A DNA stretch of 49,614 nucleotides, from positions 1 through 49,614 of the forward strand of contig JAUJNG010000029.1 of NCBI GenBank assembly GCA_030448265.1, in the 5' to 3' direction. The DNA comes from Abditibacterium sp. GTDB taxonomy: Bacteria > Armatimonadota > Abditibacteriia > Abditibacteriales > Abditibacteriaceae. The notes beneath the pieces were generated by a model, which was not told where the DNA came from, did not search any database, and saw only the letters and a program-made list of their open reading frames with translations. Numbering within the stretch: the first letter of the stretch is position 1; each line of letters starts with the position of its first letter. Shown piece by piece: positions 16,890 through 25,393 of the stretch. Position numbers and translations under genes: made by a program.

Positions 16890-18021
16890 CGGGTGAAGCT
16901 CTTGTGCGTTGCAGGGGCCGTTCAAAGACGCAGTAGAACAGATAAGAAATCAAGAGGATGAGCGGAAAACAGAGAAGTGCAAACGGATAAATCCGCCCCG
17001 ACTGGGGTAAGTCTAAGCGGACGCACACTCCGTTGAACAGCATCAATAAAGGCACATGCAGCAGGAACAGGCTGTAGGAAAAACGTCCGATGAAGCGTAG
17101 CACGGAGTGTGACAAAAGCTGCGCTGGCCAGCACCTGGCGAAGTAAGTCATGTAAATAATCGCCGCCCCAATACTAATCGAAGCGGCGTGCGCCGCTAAA
17201 GTGCCTCGCTGTGCCCCCACAAAAAGTGTATGCAGCAGAGTGGCTGCAAAACAGGTGAGCAGCAAACCAAAGTGAATAAAAGGCGTTTTCATACCCCGAA
17301 AAAACAGATCGGGCCGCCGCGCAATGCGGGCGGCGCCAATACCGATCAAAAACGGAAGGGTTAGCTCGGCACTGAACAAAAAACGGGGCAGATACCCCCA
17401 ACGGCCTGGATAAGAAACGAGCAGTGCACCTGCCAAAACATAAAGCGCAATCCATCCTTTGCTCCTCACCAGGGCTAAAAATAAAGGTAAACACAACGAA
17501 AGCTGCCACTCGAACCCCATCAACCACAGGGCCGAGTTCAAGGTGTAGCGTTGCTCTGGATTCCAGGAATGAAGAAAGGCGCTGTGCCACAACAGGCTTT
17601 TCCAGGTTTGAGAAAAAGGCAGCCCCCCGCTCAGGTGAAAACGAGCCATCAGACTCAAAAGTAAGACGGTCAGAATCAACGAGGCATACCAGGGCAGCAG
17701 TAACCGGCGCGCGCGTCGCTTGAAATACTCGCCAAACGAGCGCTTCGGGGCCACCACATCCCGCGCGGCATCGGGAAGATAAAGCACAAAACCCGATATC
17801 GTCAAAAAGGTCGCAACTCGGTAACTGCCCCACGTCAAATTGTCGAGTAAACTAGGAAAAACGACGAAATACTTGGCATGCACCAACAGAATCTGAATGG
17901 CCAGAAGTCCACGCAGTCCGTCCAAGAAATCAAGCCGTGGTCGTTTATAATCTTCGTTTACTTGATGTATGGCCCCAACCTGCCTGGAAATCGATCTTCC
18001 CTCGCACCTCAAGATTTGCAA
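16876..18021 (-). CDS. Acyltransferase 3 family membrane protein
   Basis: 381 residues from a TTG at 18021 (no ATG or GTG is available nearby). RLDFLDGLRGLLAIQILLVH near residues 28-48 is the family's first transmembrane helix with the conserved Arg and His; about ten hydrophobic helices follow. Such proteins acetylate or acylate surface polysaccharides, glycans or antibiotics at the inner membrane. Its last three codons and stop lie inside copy A of the 59-bp repeat, so the native C-terminus may have been replaced. Composition is less GC-rich than the neighbouring housekeeping genes, consistent with acquisition. Confidence 0.85.
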   Translation of the reverse strand: MQILRCEGRSISRQVGAIHQVNEDYKRPRLDFLDGLRGLLAIQILLVHAKYFVVFPSLLDNLTWGSYRVATFLTISGFVLYLPDAARDVVAPKRSFGEYFKRRARRLLLPWYASLILTVLLLSLMARFHLSGGLPFSQTWKSLLWHSAFLHSWNPEQRYTLNSALWLMGFEWQLSLCLPLFLALVRSKGWIALYVLAGALLVSYPGRWGYLPRFLFSAELTLPFLIGIGAARIARRPDLFFRGMKTPFIHFGLLLTCFAATLLHTLFVGAQRGTLAAHAASISIGAAIIYMTYFARCWPAQLLSHSVLRFIGRFSYSLFLLHVPLLMLFNGVCVRLDLPQSGRIYPFALLCFPLILLISYLFYCVFERPLQRTRASPDSRS

Positions 18022-18039
18022 CTCAAACGCTTCGAGCCC

Positions 18040-18420
18040 TTACTTCCTCATCTTCAAAACCGCCGTCCAAATCGTGTAACTGCCCATCACGACCGCGAAT
18101 ACGCCGAACATCAGTTGCAGCGTCGGGCCTTTGAGTTGGTTAGCGTATTTGCCGCCCACCCACGCGCCCAGCGCCAGCAAAATCCCGATCACAATTGCGG
18201 CCTGGAAATCGACGTTGCCCTTTTTGTGATATTCCCACACCGCGCCGATGCCAAGCGGCGGGAGCAGAATTGCCAGTGAAGTGCCGGTCGCTTTGTGCTG
18301 GTCGAAGCCGAGCAGATAAACGAGCGACGGCACGATAATCAGTCCGCCGCCGATGCCGAAGAAGCCCGCCGCGATCCCCGCGACGAGGCCGGTGAAAAGA
18401 AGTCCGAAGATGTTGCTCAT
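18040..18420 (-). CDS. TauE/SafE family sulfite-exporter-like protein, single-domain form
   Basis: 126 residues with about four helices. GLVAGIAAGFFGIGGGLIIVPSLVYLLGF at the N-terminus is the family's glycine-rich signature, and HKATGTSLAILLP follows. Classical members are about 250 residues with two such halves; this is a half-size form, known elsewhere, that probably dimerises. The substrate is uncertain (sulfite, sulfoacetate or related organosulfur anions in the family). Its 3' end is the source of the 59-bp repeat duplicated beyond the acyltransferase gene. Confidence 0.8.
   Translation of the reverse strand: MSNIFGLLFTGLVAGIAAGFFGIGGGLIIVPSLVYLLGFDQHKATGTSLAILLPPLGIGAVWEYHKKGNVDFQAAIVIGILLALGAWVGGKYANQLKGPTLQLMFGVFAVVMGSYTIWTAVLKMRK
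18042..18100. repeat. 59-bp direct repeat, copy B
   Basis: The 3' end of the TauE-like gene, perfectly repeated at 16831-16889, 1211 bases away. Confidence 0.9.
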
Positions 18421-18448
18421 CGTGTCTGGTTTCCCGTCGCTTTGCTCC

Positions 18449-18598
18449 GGCCCTCACCCGCCGCTTCGCGGCACCCTCTCCCACAAGCGGGAGAAGGAGA
18501 GACTGCTACTTTTGTGATTTCACTGTTTGGTTAACGCCGCGCGCTTTGTCCTTCTCCCGCTTGCGGGAGAGGGTGCCGCGAAGCGGCGGGTGAGGGCC
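18449..18598. repeat. Inverted repeat, 50-base arms (CTCTCCC-GCGGGAGAAGGA family)
   Basis: Arms 18449-18498 and 18549-18598 are complementary except for one base, around a 50-base centre. A clearly related element lies at 27483-27650. It fills most of the rimM-tauE gap. Confidence 0.9.
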
Positions 18599-18620
18599 GC
18601 TCGAAGAGCGGAATCAACTT

Positions 18621-19133
18621 TCACCCACCCTCGCTCAAAAGTCCCTCCACATCGCGCACCGTCACAACCCGCTTTTCCCAGTCAGTCGAAACGATGAAAT
18701 CGGGGACAGCGGGAATCATGGCGCGCGGCGTGACGTAAATATCGTGCGCCGGAGTCTCCAGGACTTCCTCGATTTCGCCCAACTCCTGCCCGCTCTTGCT
18801 CACCACGCGCATTCCAAACAGTTCATCGAGATAGAATTCTCCCTCTTGCGTTTGCGGGCGCATGGATTTATGAATGAAAAGCTGCGCGCCGGTCAAACTT
18901 TGCGCGGCTTCGGTGGAAGGCAGGCCGCAATCGCAAATCCAGCCCCCATCTTTGGCGCGCGATGCTTTCACTTCCAACAGCGTGCGTTTTCCCTCAATTT
19001 CAGCGCACAACTTCGCGCCCGCCGCGAAACGGTTGGGGACATCGGAAAAGGGCACGATGCGAAGACTGGCTTTGTCCCAGTGGCCTTTGACGCGGCCCAC
19101 CAGAACGTCCCAACTCGAAAGATCTTCGGACAT
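18621..19133 (-). CDS. rimM: 16S rRNA processing protein RimM
   Basis: 170 residues. RimM helps mature the 30S head together with S19 and usually sits between rpsP and trmD. The N-terminal beta-barrel shows VLVGRVKGHWDKASLRIVPFSDVPNRF, then LTGAQLFI, and the C-terminal PRC-barrel has FYLDELFGMRVVSKSGQELGEIEEVLETPAHDIYVT. The usual G-R-I-x-x-x-x-G-x-x-G opening is altered but recognisable. After this gene the conserved order is broken by the tauE/acyltransferase insertion. Confidence 0.92.
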   Translation of the reverse strand: MSEDLSSWDVLVGRVKGHWDKASLRIVPFSDVPNRFAAGAKLCAEIEGKRTLLEVKASRAKDGGWICDCGLPSTEAAQSLTGAQLFIHKSMRPQTQEGEFYLDELFGMRVVSKSGQELGEIEEVLETPAHDIYVTPRAMIPAVPDFIVSTDWEKRVVTVRDVEGLLSEGG

Positions 19134-19141
19134 AATTGATT

Positions 19142-19219
19142 GGCCATAAAAAGCACAAAAAACACAAAAAGGGCGATTGGAAAAACCCTTTTTTGTGTTT
19201 CTTGTGTCTTTTGTGGCTA
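19142..19219. repeat. A/T-rich inverted repeat between khpA and rimM
   Basis: A GGCCATAAAAAGCACAAAAA-type arm meets its near-complement across a short centre. It could act as a partial terminator or processing hairpin inside the operon. Confidence 0.7.
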
Positions 19220-19222
19220 TTT

Positions 19223-19597
19223 TTAATTTTCGGGATTTTCCGAAGCGACAATCTGCGGGCCGTCTTCGGTCAGAATTTCGACGGTGACGTGCGTCCCGAT
19301 TTTCGTCGCGGCGGCTTTAACGACATGGCGCAGTGCGCTGGCGACGCGACCTTCTTTGCCAATGACGCGGCCAATGTCTTCGGGATGGACGCGCACGCCG
19401 TAAACCGTGCCGGCGTCGTCGAAAAACTCTTCGACTTCGACTTCTTCGGGGTGAGAAACGATGCCCTGCACCAGGAAACCGACGAGTTCAATGAGGCGCT
19501 CTTCTTCGGGCGACATCGCGTCGAAGTCGCCGGAATTGGCCCCTTCATCGACCGGCTGCGCCTCGTCGGGGTAGGCGCCCAATTGCGCGTCGCTCAT
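19223..19597 (-). CDS. khpA: KH-domain RNA-binding protein KhpA
   Basis: 124 residues. The C-terminal ~75 residues are the KhpA fold, with VHPEDIGRVIGKEGRVASALRHVV as the RNA-binding GxxG helix pair. KhpA pairs with KhpB/Jag to bind RNA in many bacteria. An acidic N-terminal extension of ~40 residues is longer than usual. Its ATG overlaps the rpsP stop by four bases, the standard coupled arrangement. Confidence 0.9.
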   Translation of the reverse strand: MSDAQLGAYPDEAQPVDEGANSGDFDAMSPEEERLIELVGFLVQGIVSHPEEVEVEEFFDDAGTVYGVRVHPEDIGRVIGKEGRVASALRHVVKAAATKIGTHVTVEILTEDGPQIVASENPEN

Positions 19598-19890
19598 GCG
19601 GCGGCGGCCTCGGCGGGAGCTTCTGCAGCGACGATGACTTTGCCCTTTTCATCCACGATACCTTTCTGGCGCAGAAGGGACATCGCGGTGTCGGAGGGCT
19701 GGGCGCCCTGCGCGAGCCATTTGCGCGCTTTGTCGGCGTCGATTTCTACGACGTGCGGCTGGCGGGTCGGCAGATAATGGCCGAGGGTGTCGATGAAAGC
19801 GCCGTCGCGCGGAGATTTCTGGTCGGCCACCACGATGCGGTAAGCCGGATTATTTTTGGCGCCGGTGCGGCGCAGACGAATGCGAACCAT
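19594..19890 (-). CDS. rpsP: 30S ribosomal protein S16
   Basis: 98 residues. MVRIRLRRTGAKNNPAYRIVVADQ is the classic S16 N-terminus, followed by DTLGHYLPTRQPHVVEIDADKARKWLAQGAQPSDTAMSLL. The start at 19890 is preceded by AAGAAG. An Ala-rich C-terminal tail follows. First gene of the conserved cluster. Confidence 0.96.
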   Translation of the reverse strand: MVRIRLRRTGAKNNPAYRIVVADQKSPRDGAFIDTLGHYLPTRQPHVVEIDADKARKWLAQGAQPSDTAMSLLRQKGIVDEKGKVIVAAEAPAEAAAA

Positions 19891-19961
19891 AATATTTTCT
19901 TCTTGGGTTGAAACGAAAGACGTTGCCACTACATTTTGCCGGAAATGAGGCGTTAAGGCAA

Positions 19962-20066
19962 GCAGCGAATAAATTCGCCGCAAAGGAAGGCGAAGTCCGC
20001 CTGCGCGGGCTGATTCAACCTGCGAAGGCAGGTTTCGCCTTCTTTTGCGGCGAATTTATTCGCTGC
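19962..20066. repeat. Inverted repeat, 33-base arms, upstream of rpsP
   Basis: Arms 19962-19994 and 20034-20066 (GCAGCGAATAAATTCGCCGC type) differ at one base. The right arm encodes the last residues of the methyltransferase gene (RINSPQKK), so the element has overrun that gene's 3' end. It lies about 70 bases upstream of the rpsP start. Confidence 0.85.
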
Positions 20067-20770
20067 ACGCTCAACCGATAGGGAAAATGTTCCCTTACCG
20101 TCGCCGCGACTCGGCTCGAATCGACAATTTCGCGCATTTCGCTCGCGGTGTAGGAGCGCAAAATCGAGGCGGCGCCGTCGTGGCGCGTAAGATAGGAGCG
20201 CGCGAAAATCGGCGCGCTGAGGCGAAAAAACGCGAGCGGCACCAGGTCGCGCACGAGATCGTTGGCGATAAAACCCAGGCGCGAAACGCGCTCGAATTCG
20301 CGCAGGAGCGAAACAATTTGAGCGGGCCGGAAATGATGCAAAAACAGCGAAGCCGTCACGACATCCACGCTTTTGTCGCGCAGGGGAAGCGAAAACGCAT
20401 CGGCGCCGAGTGGGAAAATGGTGGGAAAGCCCTCGCAGTCGCGCCGCGCGATATGCAAATGGCGTTCGAGCAAATCGGCGGCGAAAACGGTCAGATTTAC
20501 GCCGTGTTTTTGTGCGACTTTCACCAGGTGGCGCGGAATATCGGCGCTGCCGGTGCCGATATCGAGAATCGTCGCTTCATTTCGGCTTTCGAGAAGCGGC
20601 CACAGCGCTTTCTCAACCACGCGCGCGCCTCCCAAATAACGATTGATGCGCGCGATGTCGCGCAGCGATTTTTCGACTTCGCGCGGGCTGCCGATTTTCT
20701 GGTCGAGCAGTTCGGTGCGGTCGCGCTGGCGAGGCGTGAGGGGCGGCAAAATTCGAGGGGGAAACGGCAT
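20015..20770 (-). CDS. Class I SAM-dependent methyltransferase
   Basis: 251 residues. Motif I is TILDIGTGSADIPRHLVK (about 67-84), with the acidic strand end VFAADLL about 25 residues later and VVTASLFLHHFRP as the post-II region, typical of UbiE-like small-molecule methyltransferases. The second half (LVRDLVPLAFFRLSAPIFARSYLTRHDGAASILRSYTASEM) matches the type found beside polyketide and isoprenoid genes, but no such neighbour is present and the substrate is unknown. The last ~15 residues come from an inverted repeat and are probably not native. Confidence 0.82.
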   Translation of the reverse strand: MPFPPRILPPLTPRQRDRTELLDQKIGSPREVEKSLRDIARINRYLGGARVVEKALWPLLESRNEATILDIGTGSADIPRHLVKVAQKHGVNLTVFAADLLERHLHIARRDCEGFPTIFPLGADAFSLPLRDKSVDVVTASLFLHHFRPAQIVSLLREFERVSRLGFIANDLVRDLVPLAFFRLSAPIFARSYLTRHDGAASILRSYTASEMREIVDSSRVAATVREHFPYRLSVQRINSPQKKAKPAFAG

Positions 20771-20837
20771 GACTCGCTACACCAACAAATTTCAAACCGT
20801 TTCGGCACCTGCCAATATGAAAACCGCTTTAACGGAA

Positions 20838-20882
20838 AAAAGCAAAGGACGCCACTTCGAAGCGGCGCCCTCCTGCTTTTTC
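20838..20882 (-). terminator. Rho-independent terminator after the lipoprotein gene
   Basis: A GC-rich stem around GGGCGCCGCTTCGAAGTGGC with T-rich flanks on both sides, starting about 10 bases after the lipoprotein stop. It could serve either direction. Confidence 0.7.
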
Positions 20883-20891
20883 TCTTTTGTC

Positions 20892-21941
20892 CTACTGAAT
20901 GGTAAAAACGACATCGTTGGCGGAAATGGTATCGCCTGGCGTTTCACTGATGAGAACGCTTTTCCAAAAGCCGCCCAGAGGATCGTTGGTGCCGCCGTTG
21001 TAATTATTGTGAAAACTCTCTTCGGTGATCATAAAGCGGCAATGATATGTTCCCACCGGCAGTGAAACCGGATCAGCGCGGCCCCTTTCCATTTCATAAA
21101 AAAGGGTTGTCGGCGTCGGATTGAGCTGGGCATTGGCGCCGTAGCCATAATCCGACTCGCTTGAAGGCGTGGCAGGGCCGAAAAATTGGACATCCTTGAT
21201 GGGATTGGTGTTCCAGGAAGACCACGTCACGTGATAGCTCCTTTGGCCTGCAAAATTACCGTCGTAGTTGCCCAGAGTATCGGTGATGAAATCTCCGATA
21301 AAGTGGTAGGCATAGATGGTGTGCCGGCGCTTAACGGGTGCATTGACGTAATGAGTTCGATAGTGGGCATCATCGGCATTGATCTGGTCGGTGTCGCACC
21401 ACCAGCGCGCCGAGTAGCCGACTTTCTCATTGGCCCAGTCATCTCCATTGACCGGCGTGTCGCCGACTTTGCGCAGTCTGCCGTCGCGTTCGATATACGA
21501 CGTGGAAGTGCCCGTTCCGCGACTGCCATAAACAGGTTTGCCAATCAGCTTGAGTTGATAAGCGAAGTTCGGCTTGAGACCCCGCGCCGCAATGTGGCCA
21601 GAAAAATAGCGAGTGGTAGGGGTTTTATCGTAGGTCAGGGTCACCTGCTGGCTGTTGTAGGCGAACTTTCCGTTGGGTTTGCCATCCGTGATCCAGTCCT
21701 TGTAAGGATTGTTGGAAATGTCCCACATGCGCGGTTTGGACGACGGCCAGGGATCATTGTAGGGCACAAACGCGACCTGAGCTGGAGCTGTCAGCGCCAC
21801 GCTAAGGGTGGACTGGGAGCCGTTATTGGAGGGCCGCTGCGCCGACGGATACCCAGACCCGCTTCCGCCGCAACCGTTGAGCAGGCCCACAGTGAGTAAA
21901 GTTCCCACGCCGCCTAACAGACCTAAATTGATGATTTTCAT
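20892..21941 (-). CDS. Secreted lipoprotein of unknown function
   Basis: 349 residues. The N-terminus is a lipoprotein signal with lipobox LLNGC (Cys24), followed by a Ser/Gly/Asn-rich linker. The rest looks like beta-sandwich surface domains: many Trp, Tyr and Asn, and phrases such as GLKPNFAYQLKLIGKPVYG, GNYDGNFAGQRSYHVTW and LPVGTYHCRFMITEESFH, the last ones resembling DUF-type surface or fibronectin-like folds. Function unknown. It is a single-gene unit with its own terminator. Confidence 0.75.
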   Translation of the reverse strand: MKIINLGLLGGVGTLLTVGLLNGCGGSGSGYPSAQRPSNNGSQSTLSVALTAPAQVAFVPYNDPWPSSKPRMWDISNNPYKDWITDGKPNGKFAYNSQQVTLTYDKTPTTRYFSGHIAARGLKPNFAYQLKLIGKPVYGSRGTGTSTSYIERDGRLRKVGDTPVNGDDWANEKVGYSARWWCDTDQINADDAHYRTHYVNAPVKRRHTIYAYHFIGDFITDTLGNYDGNFAGQRSYHVTWSSWNTNPIKDVQFFGPATPSSESDYGYGANAQLNPTPTTLFYEMERGRADPVSLPVGTYHCRFMITEESFHNNYNGGTNDPLGGFWKSVLISETPGDTISANDVVFTIQ

Positions 21942-22089
21942 TGTTGCTCCTGAAAAAATACCACGCCTGTGAAATCGGGTTTCGATTTTGGGCCACTGGC
22001 GAAGATTTACTGGATTATAACAAAATTATGTGATGCGTCAAGCGGAAACTTTTGCCGATTTTTGGTGTTGAGGAGCCGCCTGGTTCGTC

Positions 22090-23433
22090 TCAAAACGCGA
22101 CCTGAAAATTGGTGCGAAGTTGCAGTTGGTTGTTGCGCAGCGCGGGATTCAGGGTAACGCCGCCGTCGCTGGTGCGCCGCACCAGGTTGGTCTGGATTTT
22201 GGCACCATTGGCTTTGAGGTAGTAATTCAGGCCCAGTGTGATGTCCCGCACTATCGCCTCGCCCAGCAAGGCATTTTGGGCGGGCGTGTTGGCGGGAGAA
22301 CCGATGTCGCCGCTTTTGAATTGATCGTAGCGCAGCGTCGCCTCCAATTTGGGAGTGAGCAGGTAGCCGATATGCGCGTAATAACCCTCGATGTCGCGGG
22401 TTTGGGCCGTCGTCAGCGAAATTGGCGGAGTGCCCGATGGGGCGGTCGAAAAGATGTCCTGCTCATCGCCGCGCAGGTATTCGACGATGAAGGTTAAGCG
22501 GCGCTTTTTGTAGGCCGCGAAAGCGTTATAGAGCCTGCGGTCAACGCGCGGGTTGATAACCGCATCGGCGCCGGTGCCCAGCGTTTGGTCGGTGCCGGTG
22601 TTGCCGCGCCCGCCCGAAATGCCGATTTCAAGACCTTCGACACGCTGCGGTCGAAACGCCAGACGCGCCAGCACCGATTTGGCGTCGGAAAGCGCCAATC
22701 CGTTCTGCCGGTCGCCGAGACCATTGAAAACGCCGACGCGATAATCGAATTGTCCCGCCGTGCCGCGCAGTTGAATTCCGGTGTCGCGCACGTCGCCGTA
22801 ACCGCTGTCGGTGAAGGGATCGCGCTGGGTGAAAACCAGGGCGCGCTCCACGTTTTGCAGCGCGCTCGACGAGACCAGGCTTTCGTAGCCGATGGGAATT
22901 TTGAACTGCCCGACATCCACGAAGTTGCTGCTCTTAGCGTTTTGGGAAAGCTGGTAGGAAATGATGATGTCCTGCAGCACGTTTTGCCGCAAGCGGGTCG
23001 CCGAAGTGCCGCCCGTCGCATTGCGCGTAGCGGCGGCTTTGGCCACATCAAACATGACTGTAGCGGAAACTTTGGGCGTGATGGCGGGTGCAGTCAGTCG
23101 GATTTGGCCGCGACGCAAACGGAACGTGTCAGTTCCGCGCGTGCCGCCGTTTTGAACGTCGTCGGAAAAGAAGTTGAAGCTGTTGACATGCAACAAGCCC
23201 GAAACCGTGATCGGTGATTTCGAGGCAGAGCCCACAGTGGGAACGACCGGAGCCGCCACTTTTTTCTGCGCTTCTTCGATTTGAAGCAGGCGGGCCTGCA
23301 TTGCGGCGATTTGCTGGCGCAACTGGTCGATTTCCGACTGCTGGGCCTGGGCCGGCGGGGTGACCGCCGCGATGGCCAAAACTGTAAGGGCGCTCAAAGC
23401 GCGCGGGGACATGGAAGAGTATCGAGAATTCAC
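22090..23433 (-). CDS. Outer-membrane porin, phosphate-selective O/P (OprP/OprO) family
   Basis: 447 residues from a GTG at 23433, preceded by AAGGAAAA. After the signal peptide (ending PAQAQQ) comes a short coiled coil (SEIDQLRQQIAAMQARLLQIEEAQKK) that could form a periplasmic trimer stalk, then a 16-strand-type barrel ending in Phe as outer-membrane proteins do. RLRRGQIRLTAPAITPKVSATVMFD and GQFKIPIGYESLVSSSALQNVERAL are characteristic of the family. Family members pass phosphate or polyphosphate, though others are less specific. A Pho-box-like repeat lies upstream, supporting a phosphate role. It proves the cell has an outer membrane. Confidence 0.88.
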   Translation of the reverse strand: MNSRYSSMSPRALSALTVLAIAAVTPPAQAQQSEIDQLRQQIAAMQARLLQIEEAQKKVAAPVVPTVGSASKSPITVSGLLHVNSFNFFSDDVQNGGTRGTDTFRLRRGQIRLTAPAITPKVSATVMFDVAKAAATRNATGGTSATRLRQNVLQDIIISYQLSQNAKSSNFVDVGQFKIPIGYESLVSSSALQNVERALVFTQRDPFTDSGYGDVRDTGIQLRGTAGQFDYRVGVFNGLGDRQNGLALSDAKSVLARLAFRPQRVEGLEIGISGGRGNTGTDQTLGTGADAVINPRVDRRLYNAFAAYKKRRLTFIVEYLRGDEQDIFSTAPSGTPPISLTTAQTRDIEGYYAHIGYLLTPKLEATLRYDQFKSGDIGSPANTPAQNALLGEAIVRDITLGLNYYLKANGAKIQTNLVRRTSDGGVTLNPALRNNQLQLRTNFQVAF

Positions 23434-23589
23434 AAATTTTCCTTGAGTTGGCTGCCTGGACAGTGGCCCTTTCTGGCCTCAGAGTCGGTGTTCGAATGGA
23501 GTTATTTAGGTGCTCCCTTCAGAATGACGAAGCCTGCGGATTTGGCTTGAATAAGTGCCTTTGAACCCAGACTCGCAGCGAAAGATATG

Positions 23590-23617
23590 TTAACAAAGCG
23601 TTAAAGAGAGATTAAGA
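23590..23617 (-). promoter_or_regulatory. Pho-box-like triple repeat upstream of the porin
   Basis: Three TTAA cores start at 23590, 23601 and 23612, exactly 11 bases apart. On the minus strand, which is the porin's, they read CTTAATCT, TTTAACGC and GTTAACAT with 3-base gaps. This matches the spacing of PhoB/PhoP boxes and partly the cyanobacterial-type consensus PyTTAAPyPy(A/T). The site is about 155 bases upstream of the porin start and 115 upstream of murJ. Confidence 0.55.
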
Positions 23618-23731
23618 GGCTCCAGACCGAGGAGAATCCAATCGCCGCGCGCGGCGAAAGCCGCAACTTTTGGCGCGCCCTTGGGTCAGGAACGCGAACC
23701 CGTTTAACTGCGAGTCTCTTTTCCCAATCGC

Positions 23732-25384
23732 GTGCAAACCACTTCCTCCCCTTCTTCGCCCCAGGACGCCCCGCTTGCCGATGTGCCTTCGACCGGCCAA
23801 TCCGTCGCACGCGCGACGGCGGGCATCGGCGCGCTGCACATCGCGCGTTTCGTGGTCGGGTTCATCGCCCAGCCGCTCATCGCCCACAATTTCGGTTTGC
23901 GCTGGCAGGCCGACGCCTACGCGATTTCGACCGAGATCGTGCAGCGCATCTGGCTGCTCTTTGAAAAAGTCATCAATCCGGCGTTTTTGCCCAACTTCAT
24001 CGCCGCCATGAAAGAAGAAGGCGAGGAGCGCGCCTGGAAACTGGCTTCGACGGCGGTGTGGCTGCTTGTCATCGCGCTTTTAGTCGTGGCGCCTCTGGCG
24101 TGGTGGGGAATGCCCGTGTTAGTGCGTCTGCTGTTGCAGGAGGCGAGGCCGGAGCAGATCGAACTCACGGTTCGCACCGCGCGCACGCTGTTGCTGGGGC
24201 TGTTTTTTCTGGGTTTTTCGTCGCTGACCTACACCATTCTCAACGGCTACAAACGCTTCGTTTACGCCGCTCTGGGCGACACGCTGTGGAAAATCGGCGT
24301 GCTGTGCGGCGCGCTCGTGGCACTCCAAATCAACGCGCCGCCCGAACGCGCTCTGGCGCTGATTGTGGCCGGATTCGTCCTCGGTGCGCTTTTCAAACTG
24401 CTGCCGCATCTCTTCGCCATCGGGCGCAAATGGCGCTTTTTGAGGCCGAAAATCGATCTGTCCGACCCGCTCGCGCGCAAAATGTTCGCTCTGGCGGTGC
24501 CGCTTTTGCTGGGCATCACGGTTTCCGAACTGCGCGGTTTTTATCTGATCTATCTGGCCGACGACCCCAGCATTCAGGTCGAAGCGGGCGTCGCCGCGCT
24601 GAAATGGTCGCGCATCATCGGCGACAACCTCATCCAGATTTTTCCCTACGCGCTCTCCATCGGCATTTTCCCCTTTCTGGCCGATTTAGCCCGCGAACGC
24701 GACCGCCAGCCGCTCACCGACACGCTTCTGGGCGCGCTTCGCATCTGCATCTTCGTGTTCGCGCCCCTCACGATGATTTTGATCATGCTGCGTTTTCCCC
24801 TGCTGCGCGCGGTGTGGGAAAGCGGGCGCCTCACTCAGGCCGATACGATTACGATGTCGGCGCCCTTCGTGGCCTTCACCGCCGGACTCGTCGCCTTCGC
24901 CTGCGAAATGATGCTGGGCCAGACCTTTTACGCCATGACGCGCGCCTGGACGCCGACTCTCATTGGTCTGGGAACTTCAGTTTTGTGGGTGGCCGCCGCC
25001 ACGCTGGGCGTCGAGGTGCTGGGCTGGGGCCTGGCGGCGATTGCGGGCGCCGAATCGCTGTCCAAAAGCGTGAAGTGCCTGGTGATGTGGCACCTGCTCA
25101 AACCGCATCTCGGCGATGTCAGACGGCGCGACAACTTTTTTTTCTGCCTCAAAGTGGTGGCCGGTTCGATTGTCGCGGCGCTGGTCGCGGCGATTCTGAT
25201 TCGATTTCTGGCGCCCGACGCGGGCGTGGCGCGCTTTAAATTGAAAATGATGCTCGCCGTCACGCTGAGCGGCCTGGGCGCGGTCGGGGTATTTTTGATG
25301 ATCGCTTCGGCGCTCAAAATCGAAGAAACGCGCGCGCTGGGCGCGATGGGCGGCAAAATCGGACGCAGGTTCAAGCGTAGTTGA
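23732..25384 (+). CDS. murJ: MurJ/MviN-type lipid II flippase
   Basis: 550 residues from a GTG, with about 14 hydrophobic helices. The N-terminal ARATAGIGALHIARFVVGFIAQPLIAHNFGLRWQADAYAIS segment, VINPAFLPNFIAAMKEEGEERAW and GFSSLTYTILNGYKRF are typical of the MviN/MOP family that moves lipid II across the inner membrane for peptidoglycan synthesis. Divergence from textbook MurJ leaves open that it flips another undecaprenyl-linked glycan. No peptidoglycan genes are adjacent. It is convergent with the GNAT gene across a large inverted repeat. Confidence 0.85.
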   Translation: MQTTSSPSSPQDAPLADVPSTGQSVARATAGIGALHIARFVVGFIAQPLIAHNFGLRWQADAYAISTEIVQRIWLLFEKVINPAFLPNFIAAMKEEGEERAWKLASTAVWLLVIALLVVAPLAWWGMPVLVRLLLQEARPEQIELTVRTARTLLLGLFFLGFSSLTYTILNGYKRFVYAALGDTLWKIGVLCGALVALQINAPPERALALIVAGFVLGALFKLLPHLFAIGRKWRFLRPKIDLSDPLARKMFALAVPLLLGITVSELRGFYLIYLADDPSIQVEAGVAALKWSRIIGDNLIQIFPYALSIGIFPFLADLARERDRQPLTDTLLGALRICIFVFAPLTMILIMLRFPLLRAVWESGRLTQADTITMSAPFVAFTAGLVAFACEMMLGQTFYAMTRAWTPTLIGLGTSVLWVAAATLGVEVLGWGLAAIAGAESLSKSVKCLVMWHLLKPHLGDVRRRDNFFFCLKVVAGSIVAALVAAILIRFLAPDAGVARFKLKMMLAVTLSGLGAVGVFLMIASALKIEETRALGAMGGKIGRRFKRS

Positions 25385-25393
25385 AAAGGTGTT

